64,000 nucleotides of DNA from Paenirhizobium cremeum (GTDB lineage: Bacteria; Pseudomonadota; Alphaproteobacteria; Rhizobiales; Rhizobiaceae). Where the stretch lies: contig NZ_JAGGCS010000016.1 in assembly GCF_022884085.1 (NCBI RefSeq), forward strand, positions 1 to 64,000. Reading direction: 5' to 3'. A program made the translations under genes and the position numbers. The notes under the pieces are model-generated. The model was not told the DNA's origin. It saw only the letters and a list, made by a program, of their open reading frames with translations, and searched no databases. This document shows positions 27,256 to 35,611 of this stretch, in pieces. Position 1 is the first letter of the stretch, and each line of letters starts with the position of its first letter.

Positions 27256-28449
27256 ATGCAGCCGGAAACCATTGCCGCGGCCATGACGGGTGTGCTGTCG
27301 TCGACAGCTCCCGGTCGGGAGGAGGCGTTTCTGCCATCGCCAAAAATCCAGAACCACGCCGCCTTTCTTTCAAGGCTGCCGGATGGCGCACTGATCTGCG
27401 CATGGTTCGGTGGTACTCTGGAAGGTAAGTCGGACATTTCCATTCATGCCTCGATCTTGCCGCCGGGTGCTTCGGTCTGGGGCCCCGCGCGAGCGCTCAG
27501 CGGCGATCCCGCACATTCGGAGCAGAACCCGGTGATCTTCACCGCGCCGGATGGCCAGCTCTGGCTGTTTCACACGGCCCAGCCATCCGGCAATCAGGAC
27601 GAATGCCGGATCCGCATGGCGCCGCTCTCCAGGGATGCGGCCGATCCCACGATGATATCGAGCGGGGACGGGCGGTTTCTCGATCTGCCGCGCGGCTGCT
27701 TCATTCGCGCACCCCTTGTCGTTCGGGACGACGGGGCATGGGTTCTGCCGATCTTTCGCTGCATTCAGCGGCCGGGCCAGAAGTGGAACGGCAGCCACGA
27801 CGTCGCCGCGATAGGCGTTTCAACGGATGCAGGCGCGACATGGCGGCTGGAAGAAGTGCCGGGTTCTATCGGATCGGTGCATATGAGCCCCGTCTTCCTC
27901 GGCGACAATCGTCTCGCAGCCTTCTATCGCCGTCGCCAGGCCGATTTCGTCCATCGTTCGGAAAGCGTCGATGGCGGCCGCTCATGGTCGGCGCCGCAGG
28001 CGACGGATGTTCCCAACAACAATTCCTCGATTGCGGCTATCCGCCTTGTCGATGGTCGGGTAGCCATGATCGCCAATCCGGTGAATGCCGCCATGTCCAG
28101 CGACCGACGCGCATCCCTCTATGACGAACTCGGTGAGGATGATGCCCGTCCGGACGCCGATCCCTCCGGTGGTTGCGTGCCTGTCTGGGGCGTTCCGCGG
28201 GCGCCCGTCGCCGTCTGCTTCTCCAGGGACGGCGGGTTGACCTTCCCGAAGCGGATCGTCATCGAGGATGGTCCCGGCACCTGCACGTCGAACGATTCCA
28301 CCGACGGTCGCAACAAGGAAATGTCTTATCCGTGGATACTTCAGGACGCGGATGGAACCCTGCATATCGCCTACACCTATCATCGTCGGGCGATCAAATA
28401 TGTCCGGCTTGCCCCCGAGGCGCTGGCGAAACTCGAAGCGGAGAATTGA
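27256..28449 (+). CDS. Sialidase-like (BNR/Asp-box) protein, cytoplasmic
   Basis: This beta-propeller protein of about 397 residues belongs to the sialidase superfamily (BNR_2/GH33-like). Three Asp boxes are visible: STDAGATW (near 195), SVDGGRSW (near 245) and SRDGGLTF (near 325). Other family-type strands are [14 protein letters not shown] and [23 protein letters not shown]-like. There is no signal peptide, unlike most secreted sialidases, so it should act on an imported substrate or be a lactonase- or mutarotase-like propeller. ATG 27256 follows GGGAGGAG. It heads the sialidase-pdxA2-aldolase-dehydrogenase operon, where a 2-keto-3-deoxy sugar acid glycoside would be a consistent substrate. 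Confidence 0.78.
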   Translation: MQPETIAAAMTGVLSSTAPGREEAFLPSPKIQNHAAFLSRLPDGALICAWFGGTLEGKSDISIHASILPPGASVWGPARALSGDPAHSEQNPVIFTAPDGQLWLFHTAQPSGNQDECRIRMAPLSRDAADPTMISSGDGRFLDLPRGCFIRAPLVVRDDGAWVLPIFRCIQRPGQKWNGSHDVAAIGVSTDAGATWRLEEVPGSIGSVHMSPVFLGDNRLAAFYRRRQADFVHRSESVDGGRSWSAPQATDVPNNNSSIAAIRLVDGRVAMIANPVNAAMSSDRRASLYDELGEDDARPDADPSGGCVPVWGVPRAPVAVCFSRDGGLTFPKRIVIEDGPGTCTSNDSTDGRNKEMSYPWILQDADGTLHIAYTYHRRAIKYVRLAPEALAKLEAEN

Positions 28450-28451
28450 GG

Positions 28452-29402
28452 ATGAGCGACATCATCGGCATTACCATGGGCGATCCGGCGGGCGTCGGCC
28501 CGGAGATCAGCCTCAAGGCGCTGGCGGAGATGAGCGAGGCCGACCGTAGCTGCACGCTGATCTATGGCAACCTTGCGACGCTTGAGGCGGCGAAGGCTGC
28601 CATCGGTATCGACGTGGACCTTACGGACCGCGTGGTCGATCTTCCGATCGAAGGCGCTCCGCTTCCCTTTGGCAAACTGTCGGCGGTCGCAGGCGACGCG
28701 GCATTCAGTTTCATCGAAAAGGCCGTCCGCGATGCCGAAGCTGGCAAGATCGGCTGCATCGTCACCGCGCCGATCAACAAGGAAGCCCTGAACGCCGCCG
28801 GGCACCATTATGACGGTCATACCGGCATGCTGCGTCATCTCACCGGTTCCAAGGCCGCCTACATGCTGCTCGCGTCTGATCGGCTGAAGGTCATCCATGT
28901 CTCGACCCATGTCGCGCTCCAGGAGGCGATCCGTCGGTCCACGACGGAACGGGTGCTTGCGACAATTCGTGCCGGCGACGCTCATCTGAAACGCATCGGC
29001 ATCGAAAAGCCACGCATTGCGGTGGCCGGCCTTAACCCTCATTGCGGAGAAAACGGACTGTTCGGCAGCGAAGACGACGAGCAGATCGCACCGGCAGTCG
29101 CTGCCGCCCGCGCCGAGGGCATCGATGCCTATGGCCCGATCTCGGCCGATACCGTGTTCTACAGGGCCTATAGCGGCGCGTTCGATCTCGTGGTCGCCCA
29201 ATATCACGACCAGGGTCACATCCCGATCAAGCTGGTGGCCTTCGACACGGCGGTCAACGTTTCCGTCGAGTTGCCGATTGACCGCACGTCCGTTGACCAC
29301 GGAACGGCTTTCGACATCGCCGGCAAGGGTATCGCCAATCACGGCAACATGAATGCGGCTATCGCCTATGCGCGCAAGCTGGTCGCGGGAGGACGCAAAT
29401 GA
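28452..29402 (+). CDS. pdxA2: PdxA2-type 4-phospho-tetronate 3-dehydrogenase
   Basis: The 316-residue enzyme is of the PdxA family, with [14 protein letters not shown] at the N-terminus and metal/substrate motifs [30 protein letters not shown] and [13 protein letters not shown]. Family members oxidise and decarboxylate 4-phosphorylated four-carbon acids. PdxA proper acts in vitamin B6 synthesis; PdxA2 members acting with a four-carbon acid sugar kinase convert 4-phospho-D-threonate or D-erythronate to dihydroxyacetone phosphate and CO2. The kinase gene at 32254 makes the PdxA2 role far more likely. It starts two bases after the sialidase-like gene and overlaps the aldolase gene by 4 bases. 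Confidence 0.85.
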   Translation: MSDIIGITMGDPAGVGPEISLKALAEMSEADRSCTLIYGNLATLEAAKAAIGIDVDLTDRVVDLPIEGAPLPFGKLSAVAGDAAFSFIEKAVRDAEAGKIGCIVTAPINKEALNAAGHHYDGHTGMLRHLTGSKAAYMLLASDRLKVIHVSTHVALQEAIRRSTTERVLATIRAGDAHLKRIGIEKPRIAVAGLNPHCGENGLFGSEDDEQIAPAVAAARAEGIDAYGPISADTVFYRAYSGAFDLVVAQYHDQGHIPIKLVAFDTAVNVSVELPIDRTSVDHGTAFDIAGKGIANHGNMNAAIAYARKLVAGGRK

Positions 29403-30307
29403 GTTTTTCTATCGAGGGTGTCTATTGTGCTGCGGCGACCCCGCTGAAGCCTGACGGAACACCCGATCTCGAATTGTTCGGTGCGCATGCTCGCGCGTTG
29501 CTCGACGAAGGTTGCCATGGCGTTGCCATGCTCGGTTCGACCGGTGAAGCAAACAGCTTCGGCGTGCGGGAGCGCATGGATCTGGTCGAGGCTGCCCTGA
29601 AGGCAGGCGTGCCTGCCGATGGCCTCTTGCCTGGGACGTCCTCCTGCGCGGTGACGGATGCCGTGGAAATGACGCGCCATGCGGTTCAGGCCGGGGTGCG
29701 CGGCGTCGTCCTGCTGCCACCGTTCTATTATACGGCGTTTTCCGACGAGAGCCTGTTCCGCTTCTATGCCAGTATCATCGAACGGGTGGCGGACGACCGG
29801 CTGAAGGTCATCCTCTACCACATCCCAATGCTGACGGGCGTTCCGATCTCCCACACGCTGATCGCCATGTTGCGCGAAGCCTTCCCCGATACCGTCGTCG
29901 GTATCAAGGACAGCGACGGCAAGATCGAGAACATGCATGCGATCTCGGAGAAATTCCCCGGTTTCGGCGTTTTGGCGGGGGCGGACCCTTTGCTTCTGCC
30001 GGTTCTTGAGCGCGGCGGCGCCGGCTGCATCACGGCGTCCTCCAATCTGGTCGCGAAGGAATTGCGTATCGTCTACGACCACTGGAACGATCCGACCAAG
30101 GCTGACGAGGTGAAGGCAGCGCAGAACGTCATCGTCGCCTGGCGCACACTTACCAATGCCTACGTCCAGCTTCCCACGGTGAAGACCATGCTTGCCCGCC
30201 GGCGCAACGATCTGGGCTGGCTGAATGTCCATCCGCCCTTCTCGCCGCTCTCCGAAGACGAGCAGCAGAAGGTCTGGGCCGAAATGGCTCGCCTCGAAGC
30301 GCTCTGA
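29399..30307 (+). CDS. DapA/NanA-family class I aldolase
   Basis: The 302-residue TIM barrel belongs to the dihydrodipicolinate synthase/N-acetylneuraminate lyase family. Hallmarks are the pyruvate-binding GSTGEANSF, the Tyr of [10 protein letters not shown] and the Schiff-base lysine of [10 protein letters not shown] near residue 165. Non-DapA members in catabolic operons cleave or dehydrate 2-keto-3-deoxy acids, usually releasing pyruvate. The ATGA overlap with pdxA2 and the downstream dehydrogenase show a single operon. The proposed role is cleaving a 2-keto-3-deoxy sugar acid into pyruvate and an aldehyde; the substrate is inferred. Confidence 0.87.
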   Translation: MSFSIEGVYCAAATPLKPDGTPDLELFGAHARALLDEGCHGVAMLGSTGEANSFGVRERMDLVEAALKAGVPADGLLPGTSSCAVTDAVEMTRHAVQAGVRGVVLLPPFYYTAFSDESLFRFYASIIERVADDRLKVILYHIPMLTGVPISHTLIAMLREAFPDTVVGIKDSDGKIENMHAISEKFPGFGVLAGADPLLLPVLERGGAGCITASSNLVAKELRIVYDHWNDPTKADEVKAAQNVIVAWRTLTNAYVQLPTVKTMLARRRNDLGWLNVHPPFSPLSEDEQQKVWAEMARLEAL

Positions 30308-30321
30308 GGGAGGAGGCGGCC

Positions 30322-31443
30322 ATGACGGCAAACCGGATCATTACACTGCACCAGCCGCGCCGGCTGGAAATCGGCGCGGGATCTGCTGCCCGCGTTGGCA
30401 CCTGGGCGAGCGATGCCGGCCGCATCTTCGTGCTTGCGACGCCGTATACGGCGGGTTTTGTCAATCGTCTCGGCCTCAATGGCACGATCACCATTTTCGA
30501 TGCCATTCCCGGCGAACCTGATACTGCGACCTTCGATGCGGCAATGGAGGCGGCTCGCCGCGCCAATCCCGATCTGGTCATCGGTCTTGGCGGCGGCTCC
30601 GTCATGGACGTGGCCAAGCTGGTGGCAGCGCTTTGGGATGGAAGCCAGACGCTTGCCGATGTCGCCGGACCGGACAAGGTCGACGGGCGGCGCACCCGCC
30701 TCGTGCAGATCGCCACGACCGCCGGAACCGGTTCGGAAGCAGGCATTCGCGCATTGATTACCGACCCGGGCAAGGGCAACAAGATTGCGGTCGAAAGCCC
30801 GCACCTGATCGCCGATCTCGCTGTCCTCGATCCGGAACTGACCTACAGTGTGCCGGCGGCGGTCACGGCCGCGACCGGTGTAGACGCCATGGCGCATTGC
30901 GTCGAGGCTTTCACCAACCGCAAGGCTCATCCGGTGATCGACTACTACGCAAGGATCGGTATCGATCTCGTTGGTCGTTATCTGGCCCGCGCCGTCAAGG
31001 ATGGCTCGGATACGGAAGCGCGGGAAGGCATGATGATCGCGTCCTTCTACGGTGGCATCTGCCTCGGGCCGGTCAATACAGCGGCAGGCCATGCGCTCGC
31101 CTATCCTCTTGGCACGCTGCTGCATCTGCCGCACGGACTTGCCAACGCCATCATCTTTCCGCATGTGCTTGCCTATAACGAGCAGGTGGCGCCGGCAAAG
31201 ACGGCCGAAGTCGTATTGGCGCTCGGCATTGCCGATCGGGCGCGGGAGGAAGGTCTTCTGACCGCTGCGCGTGGCTTCTGCGCGGATCTCGGCCTTGAGA
31301 TGCAGCTTTCCCGGCATGGTGCCGGTGAAGAGGATCTGCGGCGATTTGCCGAAGATGCCCATGCCATCCGTCGCCTGATGGACAACAATCCGCGGGACAT
31401 GAGCGTCGAAGACGTGCTCGCAATCTATCGTGCCGCTTTCTGA
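30322..31443 (+). CDS. Iron-containing alcohol dehydrogenase
   Basis: The 373-residue protein is a group III, iron-dependent dehydrogenase. It has the NAD-binding GLGGGSVMDVAKL, the TTAGTGSEAG segment, and metal ligands expected in DLAVLDPE, DAMAHCVEAF, NTAAGHALAYPLG and LPHGLANAIIFPHV. Such enzymes often reduce short sugar aldehydes or acid semialdehydes. It follows the aldolase by 14 bases (ribosome site GGGAGGAGG) and is the last gene before a strong terminator. In this operon it would fit reduction of the aldehyde released by the aldolase. Confidence 0.88.
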   Translation: MTANRIITLHQPRRLEIGAGSAARVGTWASDAGRIFVLATPYTAGFVNRLGLNGTITIFDAIPGEPDTATFDAAMEAARRANPDLVIGLGGGSVMDVAKLVAALWDGSQTLADVAGPDKVDGRRTRLVQIATTAGTGSEAGIRALITDPGKGNKIAVESPHLIADLAVLDPELTYSVPAAVTAATGVDAMAHCVEAFTNRKAHPVIDYYARIGIDLVGRYLARAVKDGSDTEAREGMMIASFYGGICLGPVNTAAGHALAYPLGTLLHLPHGLANAIIFPHVLAYNEQVAPAKTAEVVLALGIADRAREEGLLTAARGFCADLGLEMQLSRHGAGEEDLRRFAEDAHAIRRLMDNNPRDMSVEDVLAIYRAAF

Positions 31444-31477
31444 AACGATGTAGCGGACTTCTCCTCCACCCCAGCCT

Positions 31478-31507
31478 CCGGCGTTCCGAACGGGACGCCG
31501 GTTTTTT
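31478..31507 (+). terminator. Rho-independent terminator of the sialidase-pdxA2 operon
   Basis: CCGGCGTTCC pairs with GGGACGCCGG (ten pairs with one T-G wobble) around a GAAC loop, followed by TTTTTT, 34 bases after the iron alcohol dehydrogenase gene. Confidence 0.9.
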
Positions 31508-31527
31508 CATTTCGAAGAAGGGTGGTC

Positions 31528-32244
31528 TTAGGCCACGCTTTCCTGATCGGGGCGACGACGTTCGAACAGGCGTTCGCGGGAGCCGAGAAGGTGATGGCGC
31601 ATCAGGTCGCGCGCCTTGTCGGTGTCGCGATTGCGGATCGCTTCGAAAATGGCGGCATGCTCGCCGAAGACCCGAGTGAGGCCGGAGGCCTCGCGTTTCA
31701 CAGAAACGCCGTGGAAGCGCATGCCCGCCGCGATGTGGTCCTTGAGCGCTTCCATTGCGGTGGAAAAATACGGGTTCTCGGATGCCTTGGCGATCGCGAG
31801 GTGAAACTGGAAGTCCGCGTCTTCGCGGTGCGACAGGCGATTGGTGGCGTCCCGCATCAGTTCCAGTGCGTTGGCAATGGCACCAAGCGTTTCCGGTCCG
31901 TGACGCTCGGCGGCGCAGGCGGCTGCCTCAGGTTCCATAGTCAGGCGGAATTCGTAGCAATTGAGTAGATCCGACACGTTCTGCAACTGGCCGAAGCCAA
32001 GAGGCTCCTTCAGCCCGATGGAGCGTACGAAGCTTCCGGCTCCCTGGCGTGAATAGATCAGGCCCTGATCGCGCAGCCGCCGGAGCGCTTCGCGCACTAC
32101 GGGGCGTGAAACCTCAAATTCAGCAGCAAGATCGTGTTCCGTCGGCAGACGTTCATCGGGGCGATAGGCGCCAGATTTGATCGCCTTCTGCATGCGTTCG
32201 AAGACAACATCCGCAAGGCTCTTACGTCCTGTTTCTCCAGCCAT
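31528..32244 (-). CDS. FadR/FCD-type GntR transcriptional regulator
   Basis: The 238-residue protein has a GntR winged helix at the N-terminus (ERLPTEHDLAAEFEVSRPVVREALRRL) and an all-helical FCD ligand-binding domain with the metal-site histidines expected around FQFHLAIAKASEN and RHHLLGSRERL. FCD regulators commonly sense sugar acids or short carboxylates and repress adjacent catabolic genes. It follows the kinase gene by nine bases, and probably controls the divergent operons at 27.0-27.3 kb and its own promoter. The ligand is unknown. Confidence 0.88.
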   Translation of the reverse strand: MAGETGRKSLADVVFERMQKAIKSGAYRPDERLPTEHDLAAEFEVSRPVVREALRRLRDQGLIYSRQGAGSFVRSIGLKEPLGFGQLQNVSDLLNCYEFRLTMEPEAAACAAERHGPETLGAIANALELMRDATNRLSHREDADFQFHLAIAKASENPYFSTAMEALKDHIAAGMRFHGVSVKREASGLTRVFGEHAAIFEAIRNRDTDKARDLMRHHLLGSRERLFERRRPDQESVA

Positions 32245-32253
32245 CGCTGTCCC

Positions 32254-33300
32254 TCAAGCTGCTCTTTTCGCGGTCAGTTCCGCCAGGACCGCCAGCGTGT
32301 TCCTGTCTCCGAATCCGCCCGATTTGGCAATGATCGTCAAGTGTCCTGCGCGTGCAAGCGGCAACCCGGGAAGACATTCCCCCAAGAGCGTGGCCGACCG
32401 GATGCCCATATGCGCAAGAATGGCCTCGGCCGTCGCACCGCCGGTCATGAACAGCAGATCACAGCCGGAGGTCAGATCGGGATGGATGCCGCGGGCAAGA
32501 TTCACAGACACGTCCGCGCCGGAAAGCTCGGTTTCTCCCGGCAGCGCCTGCACCAGCGTCAATCCGGCGCTCCCGCCGGTTTCCGAGAGGATGCCGTTTG
32601 GCGCATCGTAGCACAAAACTTCCCTCTTTCGTTTCAAGGCGTCAACCTGAGCCAGCGTGATCGGGTCGCGGGAACCGACGACGAAAACAACACGATTTCC
32701 GGAAGGCTTTGGCGCTGCTGCCTCCCTGCGACCGGTCATCATCTCGGCTATTGCCTCCGCGAGCCCTCGGGCGCCAACGGGCAGGGCGTCGGGAGCCGTT
32801 TGAAGCGCCTGCCGTAGATCGTCCAGGCTGTCCGTATCAGGAATGACGGCGCGGTCCGCAAGCGCGCCAAGGCGAGGCCGGATTGCGATCGGCTCCGCTA
32901 CGCCGAAGCCGGTTACCATGCCCAGCCGGACGTTGCGGCGGAATTCGGGGATAGCTGGTGCGACAAGCATGAGCGCCGGATTGAGGGCGGCGAGTTCCTC
33001 AGCAACATGGCCTTTCAGCCGGGAGTCGATCTTCTTGAAAAGGCGCGTACCCTTTGGCAACTGTTTCAGCACCGCGCCGACCGCTGCGACAGCCTTTTCA
33101 GACGCGACCTCGCGCGAACGGGTACTGACTGCTATGATTTCTGCGCCGGTTGCGAGCGCTTCGTCCACGGCTTCCGGTTCGAAGGCCACTGCCGTCTGCA
33201 TGCCACGACCGGCGAATGGGGCGGCACTGTCGAGAGCCCCCGTCAGGTCGTCGGCAATAATGCAGAGCTTCGGCGCTCCCACCGGCTTGGATGAAGGCAT
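32254..33300 (-). CDS. Four-carbon acid sugar kinase family protein (DUF1537)
   Basis: The 348-residue protein has the N-terminal substrate domain of the DUF1537 family (CIIADDLTGALDSAAPFAGRG, FKKIDSRLKGHVAEEL) and the C-terminal nucleotide-binding domain (VFVVGSRDPIT, LLFMTGGATAEAIL, LPGLPLARAG, KSGGFGD). Characterised members phosphorylate D-threonate, L-threonate, D-erythronate or 2-oxo-tetronates at C4. It is somewhat shorter than typical 400-440-residue members. Together with PdxA2 it would send a tetronate to dihydroxyacetone phosphate. It heads a two-gene operon with the GntR regulator. Confidence 0.85.
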   Translation of the reverse strand: MPSSKPVGAPKLCIIADDLTGALDSAAPFAGRGMQTAVAFEPEAVDEALATGAEIIAVSTRSREVASEKAVAAVGAVLKQLPKGTRLFKKIDSRLKGHVAEELAALNPALMLVAPAIPEFRRNVRLGMVTGFGVAEPIAIRPRLGALADRAVIPDTDSLDDLRQALQTAPDALPVGARGLAEAIAEMMTGRREAAAPKPSGNRVVFVVGSRDPITLAQVDALKRKREVLCYDAPNGILSETGGSAGLTLVQALPGETELSGADVSVNLARGIHPDLTSGCDLLFMTGGATAEAILAHMGIRSATLLGECLPGLPLARAGHLTIIAKSGGFGDRNTLAVLAELTAKRAA

Positions 33301-33521
33301 GTCGTAAACTTATTCTCCCATTTAATATGTTATTCTGAATTATATATTTTGAGTTGGCAAACAAATTTTCTGGAGATTTTACACGTTCCGTATGTCGTCA
33401 GCGGTCGCTGATCGAAATTGTGCCGTTATGCGCGGCCACTATCGATCTCCATATGGCGAGACAAAGCCCCATGCCGTCGGGCTTGGAGTTGGCAAAGGCC
33501 TTAAATACGGCTTCTTCCAGC

Positions 33522-33626
33522 GGCCTCGCGCCCTGGAAGATCGGCCGCCTTAAGGCTGATATCGTTGCAGGCATCGCCCATTCGATCTGCCTGGGGGAGC
33601 TTGCCCGGCTGTTCAGATCTTCCGGT
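33522..33626 (+). pseudogene. Remnant of an AraC-family regulator
   Basis: The frame encodes GLAPWKIGRLKADIVAG followed by ICLGELARLFRSSG. This matches the first helix and start of the first helix-turn-helix of AraC-type regulators that open their DNA-binding domain with GLAPW. The match stops there; no second helix-turn-helix follows and the frame runs into the end of the convergent methyltransferase gene. It lies in an otherwise empty 312-base gap (33301-33612) whose left part is AT-rich and probably holds the kinase promoter. Confidence 0.45.
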
Positions 33627-34092
33627 ATAAGTAATAGCGCCCCGGTTCGAGATGATCCGGTATAGGCAGCATTTCGAGTTGGGGATGATCGAGCGCAAGT
33701 CCACTGACGGCATAGCCACCGCTGCGCAGCATTCCCGCCGCCAGTTCCGGCAGCCAGGACATCACGATGGCATCCTTCTCCGGATAGCCGGTACCGATAT
33801 CGGCATGCACCAGCGCGGCCTCGCTGCCGATATAGGCCCGTGCGGTTTCGCGGATCTCGCCGATAACGAGGTCTTCTTCTGGCGGAATGGATGTCTTGTG
33901 CGCGGCGACATGCCGGTCGAACACGATGAAGCGACGATCAGGAAAGGTCTCGATCAGGTGACTATAGGTGCGCCCGTTACCAAGCCCCACCTCCATGATG
34001 GGACCTTCCGGCAGAAGGTTCCGGTCGCGCAACAGATTGAGCAGATCGCGCTGGGCGGTCATGCGATTGATGAAGATGTCGAGACGGCTCAT
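33613..34092 (-). CDS. Small SAM-dependent methyltransferase-like protein
   Basis: This protein of about 159 residues has a class I methyltransferase core: motif I EVGLGNGRTYSHL, an acidic end of strand 2 (RRFIVFDRHVA), and VHADIGTGYPEKDAIVMSWLPELA. It is shorter than most of the superfamily and lacks an obvious substrate-binding cap. ATG 34092 lies two bases after the stop of the nucleotide-sugar dehydrogenase gene, so the two are coupled. Modification of a surface sugar is plausible but not shown. Confidence 0.7.
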   Translation of the reverse strand: MSRLDIFINRMTAQRDLLNLLRDRNLLPEGPIMEVGLGNGRTYSHLIETFPDRRFIVFDRHVAAHKTSIPPEEDLVIGEIRETARAYIGSEAALVHADIGTGYPEKDAIVMSWLPELAAGMLRSGGYAVSGLALDHPQLEMLPIPDHLEPGRYYLYRKI

Positions 34093-34094
34093 GC

Positions 34095-35435
34095 TCAGGC
34101 CTTTACGATGACGCCGCCTTCGACCTTTCGGCGGGCGAGCGCGTTGCGTGTATCGACAATCAGCGGGCACCAGTCAGCCAAAGCCTGATAGTCGAGAGAA
34201 TCATGGTCGGTGGAGATCAGTACAACGTCGAAGCCCTCGATCGTTTCCCGGTTCCATGCAACGCTGCGGCGGCCCATCAGATGAGCGTATTCCCGCGTTT
34301 TCGGCACTTCCGGAATAAAGGGATCATGGTAGGCCACGTCCGCGCCGCGTTCGACCAGCAGTTCCATCAGCCGAAGCGAAGGGCTTTCACGAATATCCGG
34401 AACGTTTTTCTTATAGGCGAGACCGATGACGAGAACGCGCGAGCGGCTGAGCGCCTTGCCGGCCTTACGGTCGAGCGCTTCGGCGACCTTTTCCACGACA
34501 TGATGGGGCATGGCCGTATTGACCTCACCGGCAAGTTCGATGAAGCGGGTCGGCGTGTCGTATTCTCGTGACTTCCAGGTGAGGTAGAACGGGTCGATCG
34601 GAATGCAATGGCCACCGAGCCCGGGTCCCGGGTAAAAGGGCATGTAGCCGAAGGGTTTCGTCTTTGCCGCGTCGATGACTTCCCAGACGTCGATGCCCAT
34701 GGCGTCGTAAACCAGCTTCAACTCATTGACGAGAGCGATGTTGACGGCGCGGAAGATGTTTTCGGTGAGCTTCACCGCCTCGGCCGTTGCCGTTGTCGAG
34801 ACCGGTACGATCGTCTTGACCACGGCACCGTAAAAAGCCGTCATCAGTTCGCGTGCATCTTCGCCGTCGCCTGCTACCACTTTCGGAATGGTCGATGTGT
34901 CGAAGTCGCGATTACCCGGATCTTCCCGCTCGGGCGAAAACCCGAGAAAGAAATCAGCTCCGGCCTTGAGGCCGGTTGCCTCGAGAATGGGTTTCACGAC
35001 CTCCTCGGTGGTGCCGGGATAGGTGGTCGATTCCAGCGAGATCAACTGGCCGGGCCTGAGCGCGGCGGCGATCTGCCGGCAGGTATTCTCAATGAAGGAG
35101 AGATCGGGGTCGCGATGGCGGGTAAGCGGCGTTGGTACGCAGATCGCGATCACGTCGCATTCGGCAAGGCGGGAAAACTCACAGGTCGCGGAAAACCGGC
35201 CTTCGGCACATTCCTTCTGCAGGATATGATCCGGCACGGCCTCGATGTAGCTCTTGCCGGCTTCGATCGCTATCATTTTGCCCGGATCGATGTCGAAGCC
35301 CGTGACCGAAAAGCCTGCTCGCGCCATGCTCATCGCAAGCGGCAGGCCGACATAGCCGAGACCGATGACGGCGGCTCTGGCGCGTCTCGACTGGATGGCC
35401 TGGAGGAGTTCGGCCGCAACGGGAGAGGTGGACAT
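34095..35435 (-). CDS. UDP-glucose/GDP-mannose dehydrogenase family protein (UDP-HexNAc 6-dehydrogenase type)
   Basis: The 446-residue enzyme has the N-terminal Rossmann fold GLGYVGLPLAMSMARAG, the family SLESTTYPGTTEE segment, the catalytic cysteine in PGLGGHCIPIDPFYL and the C-terminal UDP-binding domain (VLVIGLAYKKNVPDIRESPS). The motif pattern is that of the WbpA/TviB/WecC branch, which makes UDP-N-acetyl-hexosaminuronic acids, rather than plain UDP-glucose dehydrogenase. It diverges from a glycosyltransferase gene and would supply an acidic sugar for the polysaccharide encoded here. Confidence 0.85.
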   Translation of the reverse strand: MSTSPVAAELLQAIQSRRARAAVIGLGYVGLPLAMSMARAGFSVTGFDIDPGKMIAIEAGKSYIEAVPDHILQKECAEGRFSATCEFSRLAECDVIAICVPTPLTRHRDPDLSFIENTCRQIAAALRPGQLISLESTTYPGTTEEVVKPILEATGLKAGADFFLGFSPEREDPGNRDFDTSTIPKVVAGDGEDARELMTAFYGAVVKTIVPVSTTATAEAVKLTENIFRAVNIALVNELKLVYDAMGIDVWEVIDAAKTKPFGYMPFYPGPGLGGHCIPIDPFYLTWKSREYDTPTRFIELAGEVNTAMPHHVVEKVAEALDRKAGKALSRSRVLVIGLAYKKNVPDIRESPSLRLMELLVERGADVAYHDPFIPEVPKTREYAHLMGRRSVAWNRETIEGFDVVLISTDHDSLDYQALADWCPLIVDTRNALARRKVEGGVIVKA

Positions 35436-35611
35436 CGGTGGGAGATCTCCGTGGAAGGAAAGTCAGCCAGTCACTTGCGTTCCCGCTGTCCCCCTGTCAA
35501 GGGCGCGCCCTCTTCACCGGTGTTCGCAATCATGTGATGCGACGGTCTGACGCCGGAAAGCAATGCTGCTTCTCGCCATTGCCTCTTGCATCGGGCGTTC
35601 GGTCAGGCTCT

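Noticed and set aside
28452-29402. Calling the PdxA-family gene a vitamin B6 biosynthesis enzyme.
   Set aside because: Its operon partners and the four-carbon acid sugar kinase in the same island indicate the PdxA2 catabolic role.
33301-33360. Similarity between AT-rich sequences upstream of the kinase gene and in the 27.1 kb divergent region, as a shared GntR operator.
   Set aside because: The resemblance needs an indel and both stretches are AT-rich; no common palindrome could be defined by eye.
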